From Flavicella sediminum (GTDB lineage Bacteria; Bacteroidota; Bacteroidia; Flavobacteriales; Flavobacteriaceae): a stretch of DNA of 64,000 nt. Below, in pieces: positions 25,724-34,880 of this stretch. Every line of letters starts with the position of its first letter. Positions within the stretch are counted from its first letter, which is position 1. The notes beneath the pieces were generated by a model. It did no database searches. It worked only from the letters and a program-made list of their open reading frames with translations, and was not told where the DNA came from. Both the position numbers and the translations under genes were made by a program. The stretch is taken from positions 248,001 to 312,000 of the forward strand of contig NZ_VDET01000007.1 of the NCBI RefSeq assembly GCF_006381105.1. The letters are read 5' to 3'.

Positions 25724-26995
25724 ATGGCTGTAGATTTATTACTTGGCTTACAATGGGGTGACGAAGGAAAAGGTAAAATTGTAGATGTACTTACAAAAAA
25801 TTACAATTTAATTTCACGCTTCCAAGGAGGACCAAATGCTGGACATACGTTAATTTTTGACGGACACAAACATGTATTACATACAATTCCATCAGGTATT
25901 TTTCACGATGAAGCTTTAAATATCGTAGGAAACGGAGTAGTAATTGACCCTGTTATCTTTAAAAAAGAATTAGAAAATTTAGACAAGTTTAATTTAGACT
26001 TAAATGCTAAAATTTTAATTTCTAGAAAAGCTCATTTAATTTTACCTACACACCGTTTGCTTGATGCTGCTTCTGAAGCTGCTAAAGGAAAAGCAAAAAT
26101 CGGTTCTACTTTAAAAGGTATTGGTCCAACTTATATGGACAAAACAGGTAGAAATGGAATGCGTGTTGGTGATTTAGAATTAGACAATTGGAAAGAAATT
26201 TTCCAAACACTTACCGACAAGCACTTAAAAATGTTGGCTTTCTTTGATGTTGAATTAGAATTTAACTTAGAAGAATTAAAAGAAGAATTTTACATTGCTG
26301 TAGCACGTTTAAAAGAACTATCATTTATTGATAGCGAAGAATATTTACACCAAGCTATTAAAAGCGGTAAAACAATTTTAGCAGAAGGTGCGCAAGGATC
26401 TTTATTAGATGTTGATTTTGGAACTTACCCTTTTGTAACTTCATCTAACACTACTGCTGCTGGAGCTTGTACTGGATTGGGAATTGCCCCAAACACTATT
26501 GGAGAAGTTTACGGAATTTTCAAAGCGTATACAACTCGTGTAGGTTCTGGACCTTTCCCAACTGAATTATTCGACGAAGACGGAGCTAGAATGGCTAAAG
26601 TTGGTCATGAATTTGGAGCAACTACAGGACGTGCAAGAAGATGTGGATGGTTAGACATCGTAGCTTTAAAATATGCTTGTCAAGTAAATGGAGTGACGCA
26701 ATTAAACATGATGAAAGGTGATGTACTTTCAGGATTTGAAACGTTGAAAGTTTGTACAGCTTATAACTATAAAGGAGAAATCATTAAACATTTCCCTTAC
26801 AATATTGAGCCAGAAAATGTAACACCTATTTATACAGAATTTAAAGGTTGGAGTGAAGATATTACTGAAATCACTTCAGAAGCAGAATTCCCTAAAGAAT
26901 TGTCTGAGTATATTTCTTTTATTGAAAAAGAAACAGGAATCAGAATTTCTATTGTATCTGTCGGACCTGATAGAAAACAAACTATTGTAAGATAA
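25724..26995 (+). CDS. purA: Adenylosuccinate synthetase
   Basis: A 423-residue enzyme that joins IMP and aspartate using GTP, the first committed step to AMP. The N-terminal GLQWGDEGKGK (residues 8-18, catalytic Asp13) is diagnostic, as are GGPNAGHT, the IMP-binding GSTLKGIGPTYMDK and EGAQGSLLD, and VGSGPFPTEL. Length is normal. It follows the Fur-family gene by 19 bases and ends in a strong terminator. Confidence 0.98.
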   Translation: MAVDLLLGLQWGDEGKGKIVDVLTKNYNLISRFQGGPNAGHTLIFDGHKHVLHTIPSGIFHDEALNIVGNGVVIDPVIFKKELENLDKFNLDLNAKILISRKAHLILPTHRLLDAASEAAKGKAKIGSTLKGIGPTYMDKTGRNGMRVGDLELDNWKEIFQTLTDKHLKMLAFFDVELEFNLEELKEEFYIAVARLKELSFIDSEEYLHQAIKSGKTILAEGAQGSLLDVDFGTYPFVTSSNTTAAGACTGLGIAPNTIGEVYGIFKAYTTRVGSGPFPTELFDEDGARMAKVGHEFGATTGRARRCGWLDIVALKYACQVNGVTQLNMMKGDVLSGFETLKVCTAYNYKGEIIKHFPYNIEPENVTPIYTEFKGWSEDITEITSEAEFPKELSEYISFIEKETGIRISIVSVGPDRKQTIVR

Positions 26996-27016
26996 TTTAC
27001 TTAGTTTATCATCTAT

Positions 27017-27053
27017 AAAAACGGACACTTTTTTAAAGTTGTCCGTTTTTTAT
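27017..27053 (+). terminator. Terminator of purA
   Basis: AAAAACGGACA (27017-27027) pairs perfectly with TGTCCGTTTTT (27040-27050), followed by further T. Confidence 0.88.
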
Positions 27054-27117
27054 TTTAAAGAAATACAGCTTTGTAGATAATTTAACAAATAAAAAAAATT
27101 ACTCCCCACTTTTTCTT

Positions 27118-27125
27118 TATTTTTG
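27118..27125 (+). promoter_or_regulatory. -7 element of the OstA-like gene
   Basis: TATTTTTG fits TAnnTTTG exactly. It includes the TTG at 27123, which therefore cannot be the translation start; the next in-frame TTG (27144) fits a short leader. Confidence 0.5.
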
Positions 27126-27143
27126 TGCCTCAAAAGAATAAAT

Positions 27144-28694
27144 TTGAAATACAATATCCTATTTTTTATTAGCTTTATTACTTGTCTTGGTTTTTCTCAA
27201 AACAAGAAAATAAAAATTTTAAACTCTGAACAAACCTATAAAGACGAAGCTCGCTATCCTAGAGCCGTTATTTTAAATGGAGCTGTAAAAATCAGTCATG
27301 ACGGAGCAATTATGACTTGTAACAAAGCCCTACTCTATTCTTCTCAAAATTTGCTGCATGCCTACGGAGAAGTAAAAGTAAACCAGGGAGACACCATTAA
27401 ACAAAGTTCAGATTATATGAACTACAACGGAAATACAAAAAAAGCAATTTCTTGGGGGAATGTAGTTCTAACAGACCCAAGTATAAAAATAGAAACAGAT
27501 ACCTTACATTTTGACCGTGAACTGCAAGAAATGTACTACAATTGCAATGCAAAAATTACAGATGTAAATAACAAATTAACTAGCAAAAACGGAACCTATT
27601 ATACCGAACAAAAAAAGTTTACTGCCACAACCAATGTGGTCGTTAGCAATCCTGAAAACAAATTAGTTTCAGGTCACTTAGATTATTATACGGAAAGTGG
27701 TCAAACCTATTTTTATGGTCCTTCAACCATTACCACCAAAGAAAGTGTTGCCTATGGAGAACGTGGCTTTTACGATACCAAAATTGGCATTTCTAGATTG
27801 ATGAAAAACGCAAAGATCAACTACGATAACAGAATTATTGAAGGGGACAGTATTTTTAGCAATAAGGAAAAAGGGTTTGCTTCTTCGACCGGAAATACGA
27901 TTGTTACAGATACGATTAATAACATGATTATTAAAGGAGGTTACGCAGAATTTCATCGTTTAAAAGATTCTGTTTTGGTTTTAAAAAGACCTGTCGCTAT
28001 TTCTATTGTAGAAAAAGATTCAACCTTTATTCATGGAGATACTTTATTAATAACAGGAAAACCAGAAGATCGTATTGTGCGCGCCTACCACCATGTAAAA
28101 ATATTCAAATCTGATTTACAAGGAAAATGTGATTCTTTGCACACCAAACAAAGTATTGGTTTGACAAAAATGTTTAAAAATCCGATACTCTGGTCGGGAG
28201 AAAACCAAATTACGGGTGATAGCATTCATTTGCTATCCAATTCAAAAACCAACCAACTAGACTCCTTATTTATCAAAACCAATGCATTTATCATCCAAAA
28301 AGATTCTGTTGGTTACAACCAAATCAAAGGAAAAAACATGTATGGTAAATTTGTCGACAATAAACTGAAAACACTTTTAGCAAAAGGAAATGGTCAGGTT
28401 GTCAATTATGCTCGTGATGAGATGAAAAAATTAATTGCCATCATGAAAATGAGTTGTAGTAATATATTATTTGAGCTAGATGAAAACGCTGTAAAAAACA
28501 TCAAGTTTTTAAATATGCCCGATGGTAAAACCTATCCTCCTTCTCAGTTCCCGGTAACGGAAGAGAAATTGAAAGGATTTATTTGGAGAGCCAATGAGAA
28601 GCCCCTCACCAAAGAAGATATTTTCATACATGATGATGAAGTTTCAAGTCAAGATCTCAAAAAAAAAGTAAGCAACATTCAACAAAACAACTAA
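27144..28694 (+). CDS. OstA/LptA-like LPS-transport family protein
   Basis: I place the start at the TTG at 27144: it gives a clean signal peptide (KYNILFFISFITCLGFSQ), and the earlier TTG at 27123 is part of the -7 promoter element. The product is about 516 residues. It consists of repeated beta-strand segments of the OstA type (for example GAVKISHDGAIMTCNKALLY, then AYGEVKVNQGDTI and GNVVLTD), as in periplasmic LptA and the N-terminus of LptD. The family bridges LPS from the inner to the outer membrane. It is longer than LptA and may hold two OstA modules. The class III aminotransferase follows 12 bases later. Confidence 0.8.
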   Translation: MKYNILFFISFITCLGFSQNKKIKILNSEQTYKDEARYPRAVILNGAVKISHDGAIMTCNKALLYSSQNLLHAYGEVKVNQGDTIKQSSDYMNYNGNTKKAISWGNVVLTDPSIKIETDTLHFDRELQEMYYNCNAKITDVNNKLTSKNGTYYTEQKKFTATTNVVVSNPENKLVSGHLDYYTESGQTYFYGPSTITTKESVAYGERGFYDTKIGISRLMKNAKINYDNRIIEGDSIFSNKEKGFASSTGNTIVTDTINNMIIKGGYAEFHRLKDSVLVLKRPVAISIVEKDSTFIHGDTLLITGKPEDRIVRAYHHVKIFKSDLQGKCDSLHTKQSIGLTKMFKNPILWSGENQITGDSIHLLSNSKTNQLDSLFIKTNAFIIQKDSVGYNQIKGKNMYGKFVDNKLKTLLAKGNGQVVNYARDEMKKLIAIMKMSCSNILFELDENAVKNIKFLNMPDGKTYPPSQFPVTEEKLKGFIWRANEKPLTKEDIFIHDDEVSSQDLKKKVSNIQQNN

Positions 28695-28706
28695 AGTTAT
28701 AAACTA

Positions 28707-29882
28707 ATGAAAGAGGATTTTTTCAATCACCAAGCACAAACATCTCCTCATCCTTTGGCCATAGAAATATCACATGCCAAAGGTTCCTATATTTATGACC
28801 TAAATAAAAAAGCTTATTTAGATTTTGTCGCAGGAGTTTCTGCCAATACATTAGGACACAATCATCCAGAAGTAACCAAAGCAATTAAAAATCAATTGGA
28901 TGCCTATACACATGTTATGGTATATGGCGAATTTATCCAAAAACCACAAGTAGAACTTTGCAAACTGCTTGCTAAAAATTTACCCAATACTTTACAATCC
29001 GTATACCTGACTAATTCTGGAACAGAAGCCACTGAAGGCGCCCTAAAACTTGCCAAAAGAGTTACAGGCCGTAGCGGTTTAGTTTCCTGTAAAAATGGCT
29101 ACCACGGAAATACTCAAGGCTCTATGAGTGTTTGCGGTGCGGAAGAACAAAACCGTGCTTTTCGACCATTGGTTCCAGGTGTTAAATTCATAGAATTTAA
29201 TAAAGTAGAAGACTTACAAAAAATAACTACAGCAACTGCAGCTGTTATCCTAGAAACGATTCAAGGGGGTGCCGGATTTATTGTTCCAAAAAATGATTAT
29301 TTGGCGAAAGTTCGCAAGCGTTGTGACCAAGTTGGCGCCTTGCTTATCCTAGATGAAATCCAATCTGGAATTGGAAGAACAGGAAAATTATTTGGTTTTG
29401 AAAATTACCATATGGTACCCGACATTGTTGTTACAGGAAAAGGTTTAGGCGGTGGAATGCCAATTGGGGCTTTTATTTCTTCCAAAGAAAACATGGCCTG
29501 TTTACAAAACAATCCTAAATTGGGACATATCACAACATTTGGTGGTCATCCGGTAATTGCCGCCGCTGCGTTAGCTACCCTTCAACAATTATATAAAAAT
29601 AATTTACTGGAAGAAAGTCTACGAAAAGAACAATTATTTCGTTCCCTTTTGGTGCATCCTAAAATCAAAGAAATTCGCGGTATTGGTTTAATGTTGGCTA
29701 TCATTGTTGACAATCCGGAATTTGCTTCCAAAGTTATTTTAGACTGTTTAGACAAAGGTTTGATACTATTTTGGCTTTTATTTGAAGGCTCAGCCATTCG
29801 ATTGACGCCCCCTCTAACCATTTCTGATGAAGAAATTAAAAAGGGCTGTCTGATCATTTTAAACTCATTAGAAAAAATATAA
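28707..29882 (+). CDS. Class III PLP-dependent aminotransferase
   Basis: A 391-residue fold-type I aminotransferase of the acetylornithine/GABA/4-aminobutyrate class. The PLP-binding loop is TNSGTEATEGALKLAKR (near residue 104), the Asp that pairs with the pyridine ring is in LILDEIQSGIGRTG (near 214), and the Schiff-base lysine is Lys245 (TGKGLGGG). It transfers amino groups to a keto acid or semialdehyde; the exact substrate is not clear and no arginine-synthesis genes are adjacent. It is 12 bases after the OstA-like gene, so probably co-transcribed. Confidence 0.88.
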   Translation: MKEDFFNHQAQTSPHPLAIEISHAKGSYIYDLNKKAYLDFVAGVSANTLGHNHPEVTKAIKNQLDAYTHVMVYGEFIQKPQVELCKLLAKNLPNTLQSVYLTNSGTEATEGALKLAKRVTGRSGLVSCKNGYHGNTQGSMSVCGAEEQNRAFRPLVPGVKFIEFNKVEDLQKITTATAAVILETIQGGAGFIVPKNDYLAKVRKRCDQVGALLILDEIQSGIGRTGKLFGFENYHMVPDIVVTGKGLGGGMPIGAFISSKENMACLQNNPKLGHITTFGGHPVIAAAALATLQQLYKNNLLEESLRKEQLFRSLLVHPKIKEIRGIGLMLAIIVDNPEFASKVILDCLDKGLILFWLLFEGSAIRLTPPLTISDEEIKKGCLIILNSLEKI

Positions 29883-30055
29883 AAAGGGATTTTTATATTT
29901 CAAAAAAAACAAAAAAAAACTAACCTATGTTAATTTTTTGTTATATTTTAGACTATCAATTTATTCAAGGCAGCTAATTATTTTACGTTAATGGTTAATT
30001 TCATGACAAATCCCATTATCATTTTCTTTTCAAAAAGAAGTTTTTGCTAGATATA

Positions 30056-30092
30056 AATTGTACACCCCCTAGGATTAATTATTAGTACAATT
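30056..30092 (+). promoter_or_regulatory. CCCCCTAGGA element with flanking inverted repeat (site 1)
   Basis: AATTGTAC (30056-30063) and GTACAATT (30085-30092) form a perfect eight-base inverted repeat around CCCCCTAGGA (30065-30074). It lies in the 281-base leader of the secreted-protein pair, 72 bases before the first ATG. The same ten-base core occurs on the minus strand at 42798-42807, ahead of the initiating sugar transferase. I take it as a candidate regulator site; the regulator is unknown. Confidence 0.45.
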
Positions 30093-30163
30093 GACTTATA
30101 CCTATTTTATTTAGGTACAGGTTTATATTAAATAAATTTACTAACCTTTAATTCTTAATTTTC

Positions 30164-30637
30164 ATGAACAATTCACTCTCAAAACTACAAGAGTTCGAAC
30201 CAAAGCTCTTGTCAAACCAAAACCTAAAGACACTTATAAAAGTTTCTTTATTGGCCATTGTGTTGAATTTCTCAACCTCAATCTACTCACAAAACCCACC
30301 AGAATTTATTCAAGAATGGCAACCACTAGAAGAAGCTGAGTTCCATTACGATGTATCCTATGCCGTTGTAAAATGCTCTCCAACTTCTAATGCGCAAGTT
30401 ATTTTAAATGCCTTTGATGAAAGCGGTTCTCATTCCAAAATTGGATTTACACTTGACTTAACCGATGCTACTGGAAACAAAGCTCAAGTAACAATTCCTT
30501 TGTTCTCTACCAAACTAGGTGACATGAATATCTCATCATGTGAATCTGAACTAAATTCAAATTTAAAATTTGAAGTACCTGCAGGTATAGACGCTGCTAC
30601 TATGAAAATTGAAATAACTTATAACACTGGGTCATGA
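30164..30637 (+). CDS. Small secreted protein coupled to the large surface protein
   Basis: A 157-residue protein. A long polar N-region leads to a signal peptide (LIKVSLLAIVLNFSTSIYSQ, about residues 24-43). The mature part, about 114 residues, is predicted to be mainly beta-strand, with two cysteines (Cys71, Cys126) that could pair. I recognise no family. Its stop codon overlaps the start of the 1317-residue surface protein gene as ATGA, so the two are made together and the small protein may be a partner or subunit of the large one. It has no T9SS tail, so it is expected to stay in the periplasm or be exported with its partner. Confidence 0.7.
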   Translation: MNNSLSKLQEFEPKLLSNQNLKTLIKVSLLAIVLNFSTSIYSQNPPEFIQEWQPLEEAEFHYDVSYAVVKCSPTSNAQVILNAFDESGSHSKIGFTLDLTDATGNKAQVTIPLFSTKLGDMNISSCESELNSNLKFEVPAGIDAATMKIEITYNTGS

Positions 30638-33600
30638 AAAAAATAATCTCAATATTTATTTTGATTGCATTCTTTAGTATTAGTCAGCAATCAACCGCAC
30701 AGTCGTGCAACGACGTTCCTGTAATTAACAGTTTTGAACCTAATACTGGTTTTATTGGAAGTGTTGTAACTATTTTTGGAGCAAATTTTGACTCTAATAT
30801 AATCACTAACAACATTGTGTATTTTGGATCTACAAAAGCTCAAGTACTTAGTGCTACCTTTGGGACCTTAAAAGTTGTTGTTCCTGTAGGTGCTTCAACA
30901 GCACCTATTTCAGTTACCAATCAATGTGATTTAACAGCTTACTCGAAAGTCGCTTTTAATGGGATTTTTTGCCCTACTCCTTTAAACAATCAAACATACA
31001 ATAACAGAGCGTTTGATTTAACAGGTGTTTATGGCGCTTACAACATGATTTCACAAGATTTAGATTTAGACGGTAAACCTGAGGTAATTTCTTCTAGTAA
31101 CGGTGGTGGTTTAACTATTGCAGTTAATAACTCTACTCCTGGGAATTTATCTTTTACTAAAATTAATCGTAGCGGTGGTGGACAAAGTATCTATGCTGCT
31201 GATTTTGATGGTGACGGTCTAAAAGATTTATTATCTACTTACTACGTAAATAGAAATACGAGTACAGGACCAGGTAATATTTCTTTTGCAGCTCCTCAAA
31301 GTATTCCTCAAGTTAGTAGATACCAAATAGCTGCAGGTGATTTTAACAATGATGGGAAAATAGACATTATCGGTAGTAATGGAAATAATATTTATATTGC
31401 CTTTAATACAAGTACAGGGCCTGGAAATATTGCCTTTGGTTCTGCACAATATATTGCAAACCCTGGACATTGTACAGGAATTCAAGTTGCCGATATTGAT
31501 GGTGATGGGAAAACAGATTTTATTGCCTCACAAGGACCTTATAACAGAGCTGTTTCTATCAGAAACACAACTGCTACAGGAAGTATGACTCAATCTTTTG
31601 ACGCCCCTGAATTTTGGGCCTCTGGAGGATCTTATCCTTATAGAGCAGGACTTGCAGATTTTGACAAAGATGGAAAAATTGATTTTACTTCTTGTAATTA
31701 TTCAGGAGCTACAAATACTGCTATATGGAGAAATATTTCTACTGTAGGAAATATTGTTTTTGCTTCTACTGTTAACTTAGCGGCCCCAGGTGCTAATTAT
31801 AGAATTGGGGTTGGAGATGTAGATGGTGATGGTTATCCAGACATCGTAACTAAATCTTTAGGTGCGAATGTCTTCTCTGTTTACAAAAACACTTCTTCTG
31901 CACCAGGCACACCGACCTTTGCTGCTAGAATCGATTACAACTCTAGTTGGCAAGCAGAAGTTTCGGGTATTGTAATTGGTGATTTGGATGGTGATTTTGT
32001 TCCAGATATTGCCACTTCTGGTATCAGCTCAAACAGAATACTTTTTCATAGAAACATAAGTGCACAAGTTGATACGGATGCACCTACCGCAATATGTAAA
32101 AACATCACAGTTGCTTTGAGTCCTCAAGGTACTGTTTCTATTACTGCAGATATGATAGATGATGGATCTAGTGATGCATGTGGCTTAGATAAAATTGAAA
32201 TATCTAATGCTAATTTCACCTGTGCAGATATTGGTGAAAACGAAGTTGTTTTAACCGTGACTGACAATGGTGGAAACACTGCCACTTGTACGGCTATTGT
32301 AAATGTACAACCCGCTGCCATTATTGTTAGTGGCCAAACTACTGTTTGCCAAGGAGGTATAATTCCTATGGAAGCGAATCTTGGCGATTCTTATTTATGG
32401 AAAAAAGACGGTGTTGTAATTGCTGGTGCTACAAATAGAACCTATGATGCTACCGTTTCAGGTTCTTATACCGTAAATGTTACCAATTCAGGCGGATGCT
32501 CAGGTGAATCTTTAGCAACTGTTGTTACTGTTAATAACAATCCTACTGTCAACGTTTCCCCATCAGGAACAACATATATTTGTCCTCCAGACGGAAATGC
32601 TGAATTAACAGCATCTCAATCATCTATTTATCAATGGATGTTAAATGGTGTGGATATTCCGAATGCAACTCAACAAATATACACCACCAATACTGTTGGT
32701 AATTATAGTGTTCGAGTAATTGACTTATTTGGTTGTTCAGCAATTTCAGATGAAATTACGGTTGCTTCCAATCCTCCTGAAATTGACGTGGTTGGTTCCG
32801 GAGATTACGGGAATATATTGCCTAATCAAAATTATACGCAAACTTTCCTAATTTCCAATACAGGAACTAACAGCCTAGATATCAACAGTATTTCTATAAC
32901 AGGTGTTGATGCAGGATACTTTAGTTTCAATATTTCTTCAAACTCAATTGCACCCGGAAGTTCTGCAAATCTTGATGTCGTATTTAATGCACCAAATATC
33001 ACTACTTATTTAGCTGATTTAACAATTGAATCAAATGACTGTGATGAAAGCTTACTAAGCTATCCATTGTCTGCAGAAATAACTTGTTTGGCTGCTGATA
33101 TTCCAGAGGAACTTCAGAATATTGAAGCGACCACGGATATTGGAGTATGTACTTCTGTAGTAACTTACGATGTTGCGACAGTAGGAAATCCTGCGGCAGA
33201 AATTAGTTATATTTTTACAGGTGCCACTACCGGTAATGGCTCAGGAATTGGTTCTGGGTCTCTATTTAATTTAGGAACAACGACTGTTACTGTGAACGCT
33301 TCAAATGCTTGCGGTGATGTATCTAAAAGTTTCAATATACTAGTTACCGACAACACCGCTCCTAATATTATTGCTAATGATTTGGCTGTTGAATTAGATG
33401 CTAATGGAAATGCAACTATTAGCGCTGAAGACATTGAAAATGGCAGTACAGATGCTTGTGGTATCGCTTCTATTTCGGTTGACAAATCAAATTTTGATTG
33501 TTCAAATATTGGTAATAACGACGTTATTTTAACGGTGACAGATAACAATAATAACAGTTCAACTACTACCGTTAATGTAGTTGTTAGTGATACAATTGTA

Positions 33601-34587
33601 CCAACTGTAATTACTCAAAACATTATTGTTGCTCTATCAAATGGAGAAGCAACAATAACACCTGAAAGTATTGACGGAGGAAGTTTTGACAACTGTGAAA
33701 TAGCTTCTATGGAAATCTCTAGAAACTTCTTTGAATGTGGCGATGATGGTGACCATAAAGTTACATTGACTGTTACTGATGTAAATGGAAACTCATCTTC
33801 TAATGTGGCCATAGTTACAATTAAAGGAGTAATTCCAACCGTCACAATTGATGATTTTACTGCAGTGAATGGACAAAATCAGAATACTGTATTTATCGGA
33901 TATGGTCCAAGTGAAATTGAATTAGTAACTAATGCGAACGGTGGAAGTGGGTTCACCTATAGTTGGACCGCCAATTCGGGTGAAAGCATTGATAATGTAG
34001 CGAACCCTACAATCAAGCCAACTGCAAACACTATCTACACTGTTGTAGTAACTAATTCTAACGGTTGTTCTGCAACTACCTCTATTGAAGTTTGTGTAAT
34101 AGACGCAAGGAGTTACGATAAAAAAGGTAACATCCAAAAAGGAAAAGTTACCATCTGTCATCATACAAGCAGTAGCAAAAACAAATTTGTAATGATTAAT
34201 GTTAGCACCAATGCAGTGGCCAAACATATAGAAAATCATGGTGATACTTTAGGTGATTGTGAAGCAACTTGTATAACAGTCACACCGACCATAACATCAA
34301 GTCCAAATAGTTTTAAAACTACCGAAAACAATACAGCTGCTAGTCCAGAAGTTATTGTTTACCCAAACCCTGCTAAAAACAATGTTAGCATATCTTTAAA
34401 TACTGGAGAAAACGTCCCTGGTACAATTCAAATCTATGAATTCTCTGGAAAAATGATTTATTCTAAGGTTATTCAGGATGTTAATAAAGGGCAAAATGTA
34501 AGTATTAAAAACCTTAAAAAAGGTACTTATTTGGCTAAAGTAATTTATGATGGTAATGTTTTTGTTGAATCATTTGTCAAAAATTAA
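30634..34587 (+). CDS. Large multidomain T9SS-exported surface protein
   Basis: A 1317-residue secreted protein. Domains in order: signal peptide (1-22); IPT/TIG Ig-like domain (about 28-112); FG-GAP/VCBS beta-propeller repeats (about 140-470) with Ca-binding loops such as DFDGDGLKD, DIDGDGKTD and DVDGDGYPD; first HYR-like repeat (about 480-560); two Ig/PKD-like domains (about 565-715); choice-of-anchor-type domain (about 717-820); two more HYR-like repeats (about 905-1065); a Cys/His motif (ICHHT to HGDTLGDC, about 1170-1212); and a type A sorting tail (about 1243-1317, VYPNPAKNNVSI). It is probably an adhesin or matrix protein on the cell surface. Translation is coupled to the small gene upstream. 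Confidence 0.85.
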   Translation: MKKIISIFILIAFFSISQQSTAQSCNDVPVINSFEPNTGFIGSVVTIFGANFDSNIITNNIVYFGSTKAQVLSATFGTLKVVVPVGASTAPISVTNQCDLTAYSKVAFNGIFCPTPLNNQTYNNRAFDLTGVYGAYNMISQDLDLDGKPEVISSSNGGGLTIAVNNSTPGNLSFTKINRSGGGQSIYAADFDGDGLKDLLSTYYVNRNTSTGPGNISFAAPQSIPQVSRYQIAAGDFNNDGKIDIIGSNGNNIYIAFNTSTGPGNIAFGSAQYIANPGHCTGIQVADIDGDGKTDFIASQGPYNRAVSIRNTTATGSMTQSFDAPEFWASGGSYPYRAGLADFDKDGKIDFTSCNYSGATNTAIWRNISTVGNIVFASTVNLAAPGANYRIGVGDVDGDGYPDIVTKSLGANVFSVYKNTSSAPGTPTFAARIDYNSSWQAEVSGIVIGDLDGDFVPDIATSGISSNRILFHRNISAQVDTDAPTAICKNITVALSPQGTVSITADMIDDGSSDACGLDKIEISNANFTCADIGENEVVLTVTDNGGNTATCTAIVNVQPAAIIVSGQTTVCQGGIIPMEANLGDSYLWKKDGVVIAGATNRTYDATVSGSYTVNVTNSGGCSGESLATVVTVNNNPTVNVSPSGTTYICPPDGNAELTASQSSIYQWMLNGVDIPNATQQIYTTNTVGNYSVRVIDLFGCSAISDEITVASNPPEIDVVGSGDYGNILPNQNYTQTFLISNTGTNSLDINSISITGVDAGYFSFNISSNSIAPGSSANLDVVFNAPNITTYLADLTIESNDCDESLLSYPLSAEITCLAADIPEELQNIEATTDIGVCTSVVTYDVATVGNPAAEISYIFTGATTGNGSGIGSGSLFNLGTTTVTVNASNACGDVSKSFNILVTDNTAPNIIANDLAVELDANGNATISAEDIENGSTDACGIASISVDKSNFDCSNIGNNDVILTVTDNNNNSSTTTVNVVVSDTIVPTVITQNIIVALSNGEATITPESIDGGSFDNCEIASMEISRNFFECGDDGDHKVTLTVTDVNGNSSSNVAIVTIKGVIPTVTIDDFTAVNGQNQNTVFIGYGPSEIELVTNANGGSGFTYSWTANSGESIDNVANPTIKPTANTIYTVVVTNSNGCSATTSIEVCVIDARSYDKKGNIQKGKVTICHHTSSSKNKFVMINVSTNAVAKHIENHGDTLGDCEATCITVTPTITSSPNSFKTTENNTAASPEVIVYPNPAKNNVSISLNTGENVPGTIQIYEFSGKMIYSKVIQDVNKGQNVSIKNLKKGTYLAKVIYDGNVFVESFVKN

Positions 34588-34609
34588 ATATAATTATTAA
34601 ACTAAAATT

Positions 34610-34645
34610 CAACCCCACTAACAAAATTAGTGGGGTTGTTATTTT
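34610..34645 (+). terminator. Terminator of the surface-protein gene
   Basis: A perfect 12-base stem, CAACCCCACTAA (34610-34621) with TTAGTGGGGTTG (34627-34638), then a T-rich tail. The 235 bases after it up to the next ATG hold only the palindrome and promoter listed next. Confidence 0.88.
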
Positions 34646-34823
34646 ATATTTAAAATATTCTGATCAAATTTTCATTTGATGATAGAGGCATAACGAATAC
34701 TATTCTACAGGCTTTAGATCAATTATAATCGAACTTAATAAAGTGATAAAACCATTAACATTACCCAATAAAATTCTCCTTAGGATAGATTAAGCCTACA
34801 AACTGTTGCAAATAAATTTATTC

Positions 34824-34847
34824 TTTTTTATTTTATAAAATAAAAAA
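34824..34847. repeat. 24-base perfect AT palindrome upstream of the second cold-shock gene
   Basis: TTTTTTATTTTA followed directly by TAAAATAAAAAA, a perfect 24-base palindrome containing only A and T. It ends five bases before the -7 element of the gene, in the place of the -33 region. Could be an UP-like or bending element, or a low-complexity accident. Confidence 0.4.
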
Positions 34848-34852
34848 AATAC

Positions 34853-34860
34853 TATATTTG
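34853..34860 (+). promoter_or_regulatory. -7 element of the second cold-shock gene
   Basis: TATATTTG, an exact match, 20 bases before the ATG at 34881. It overlaps a GTG at 34860 that opens the longer frame, ruling that start out. Confidence 0.5.
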
Positions 34861-34880
34861 TGTTTTTAAAACATATTATA

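Noticed and set aside
31180-32010. Regular DNA repeats within the surface-protein gene that might look like a repeat array or CRISPR
   Set aside because: They are the coding repeats of FG-GAP calcium-binding loops; spacing and sequence vary and the reading frame stays open.
33207-33845. Long minus-strand open frames (up to 113 codons) inside the surface-protein gene
   Set aside because: They lie opposite a well-supported coding frame in a Thr/Ser/Asn-rich repeat region, where antisense frames often stay open; no promoter or recognisable protein.
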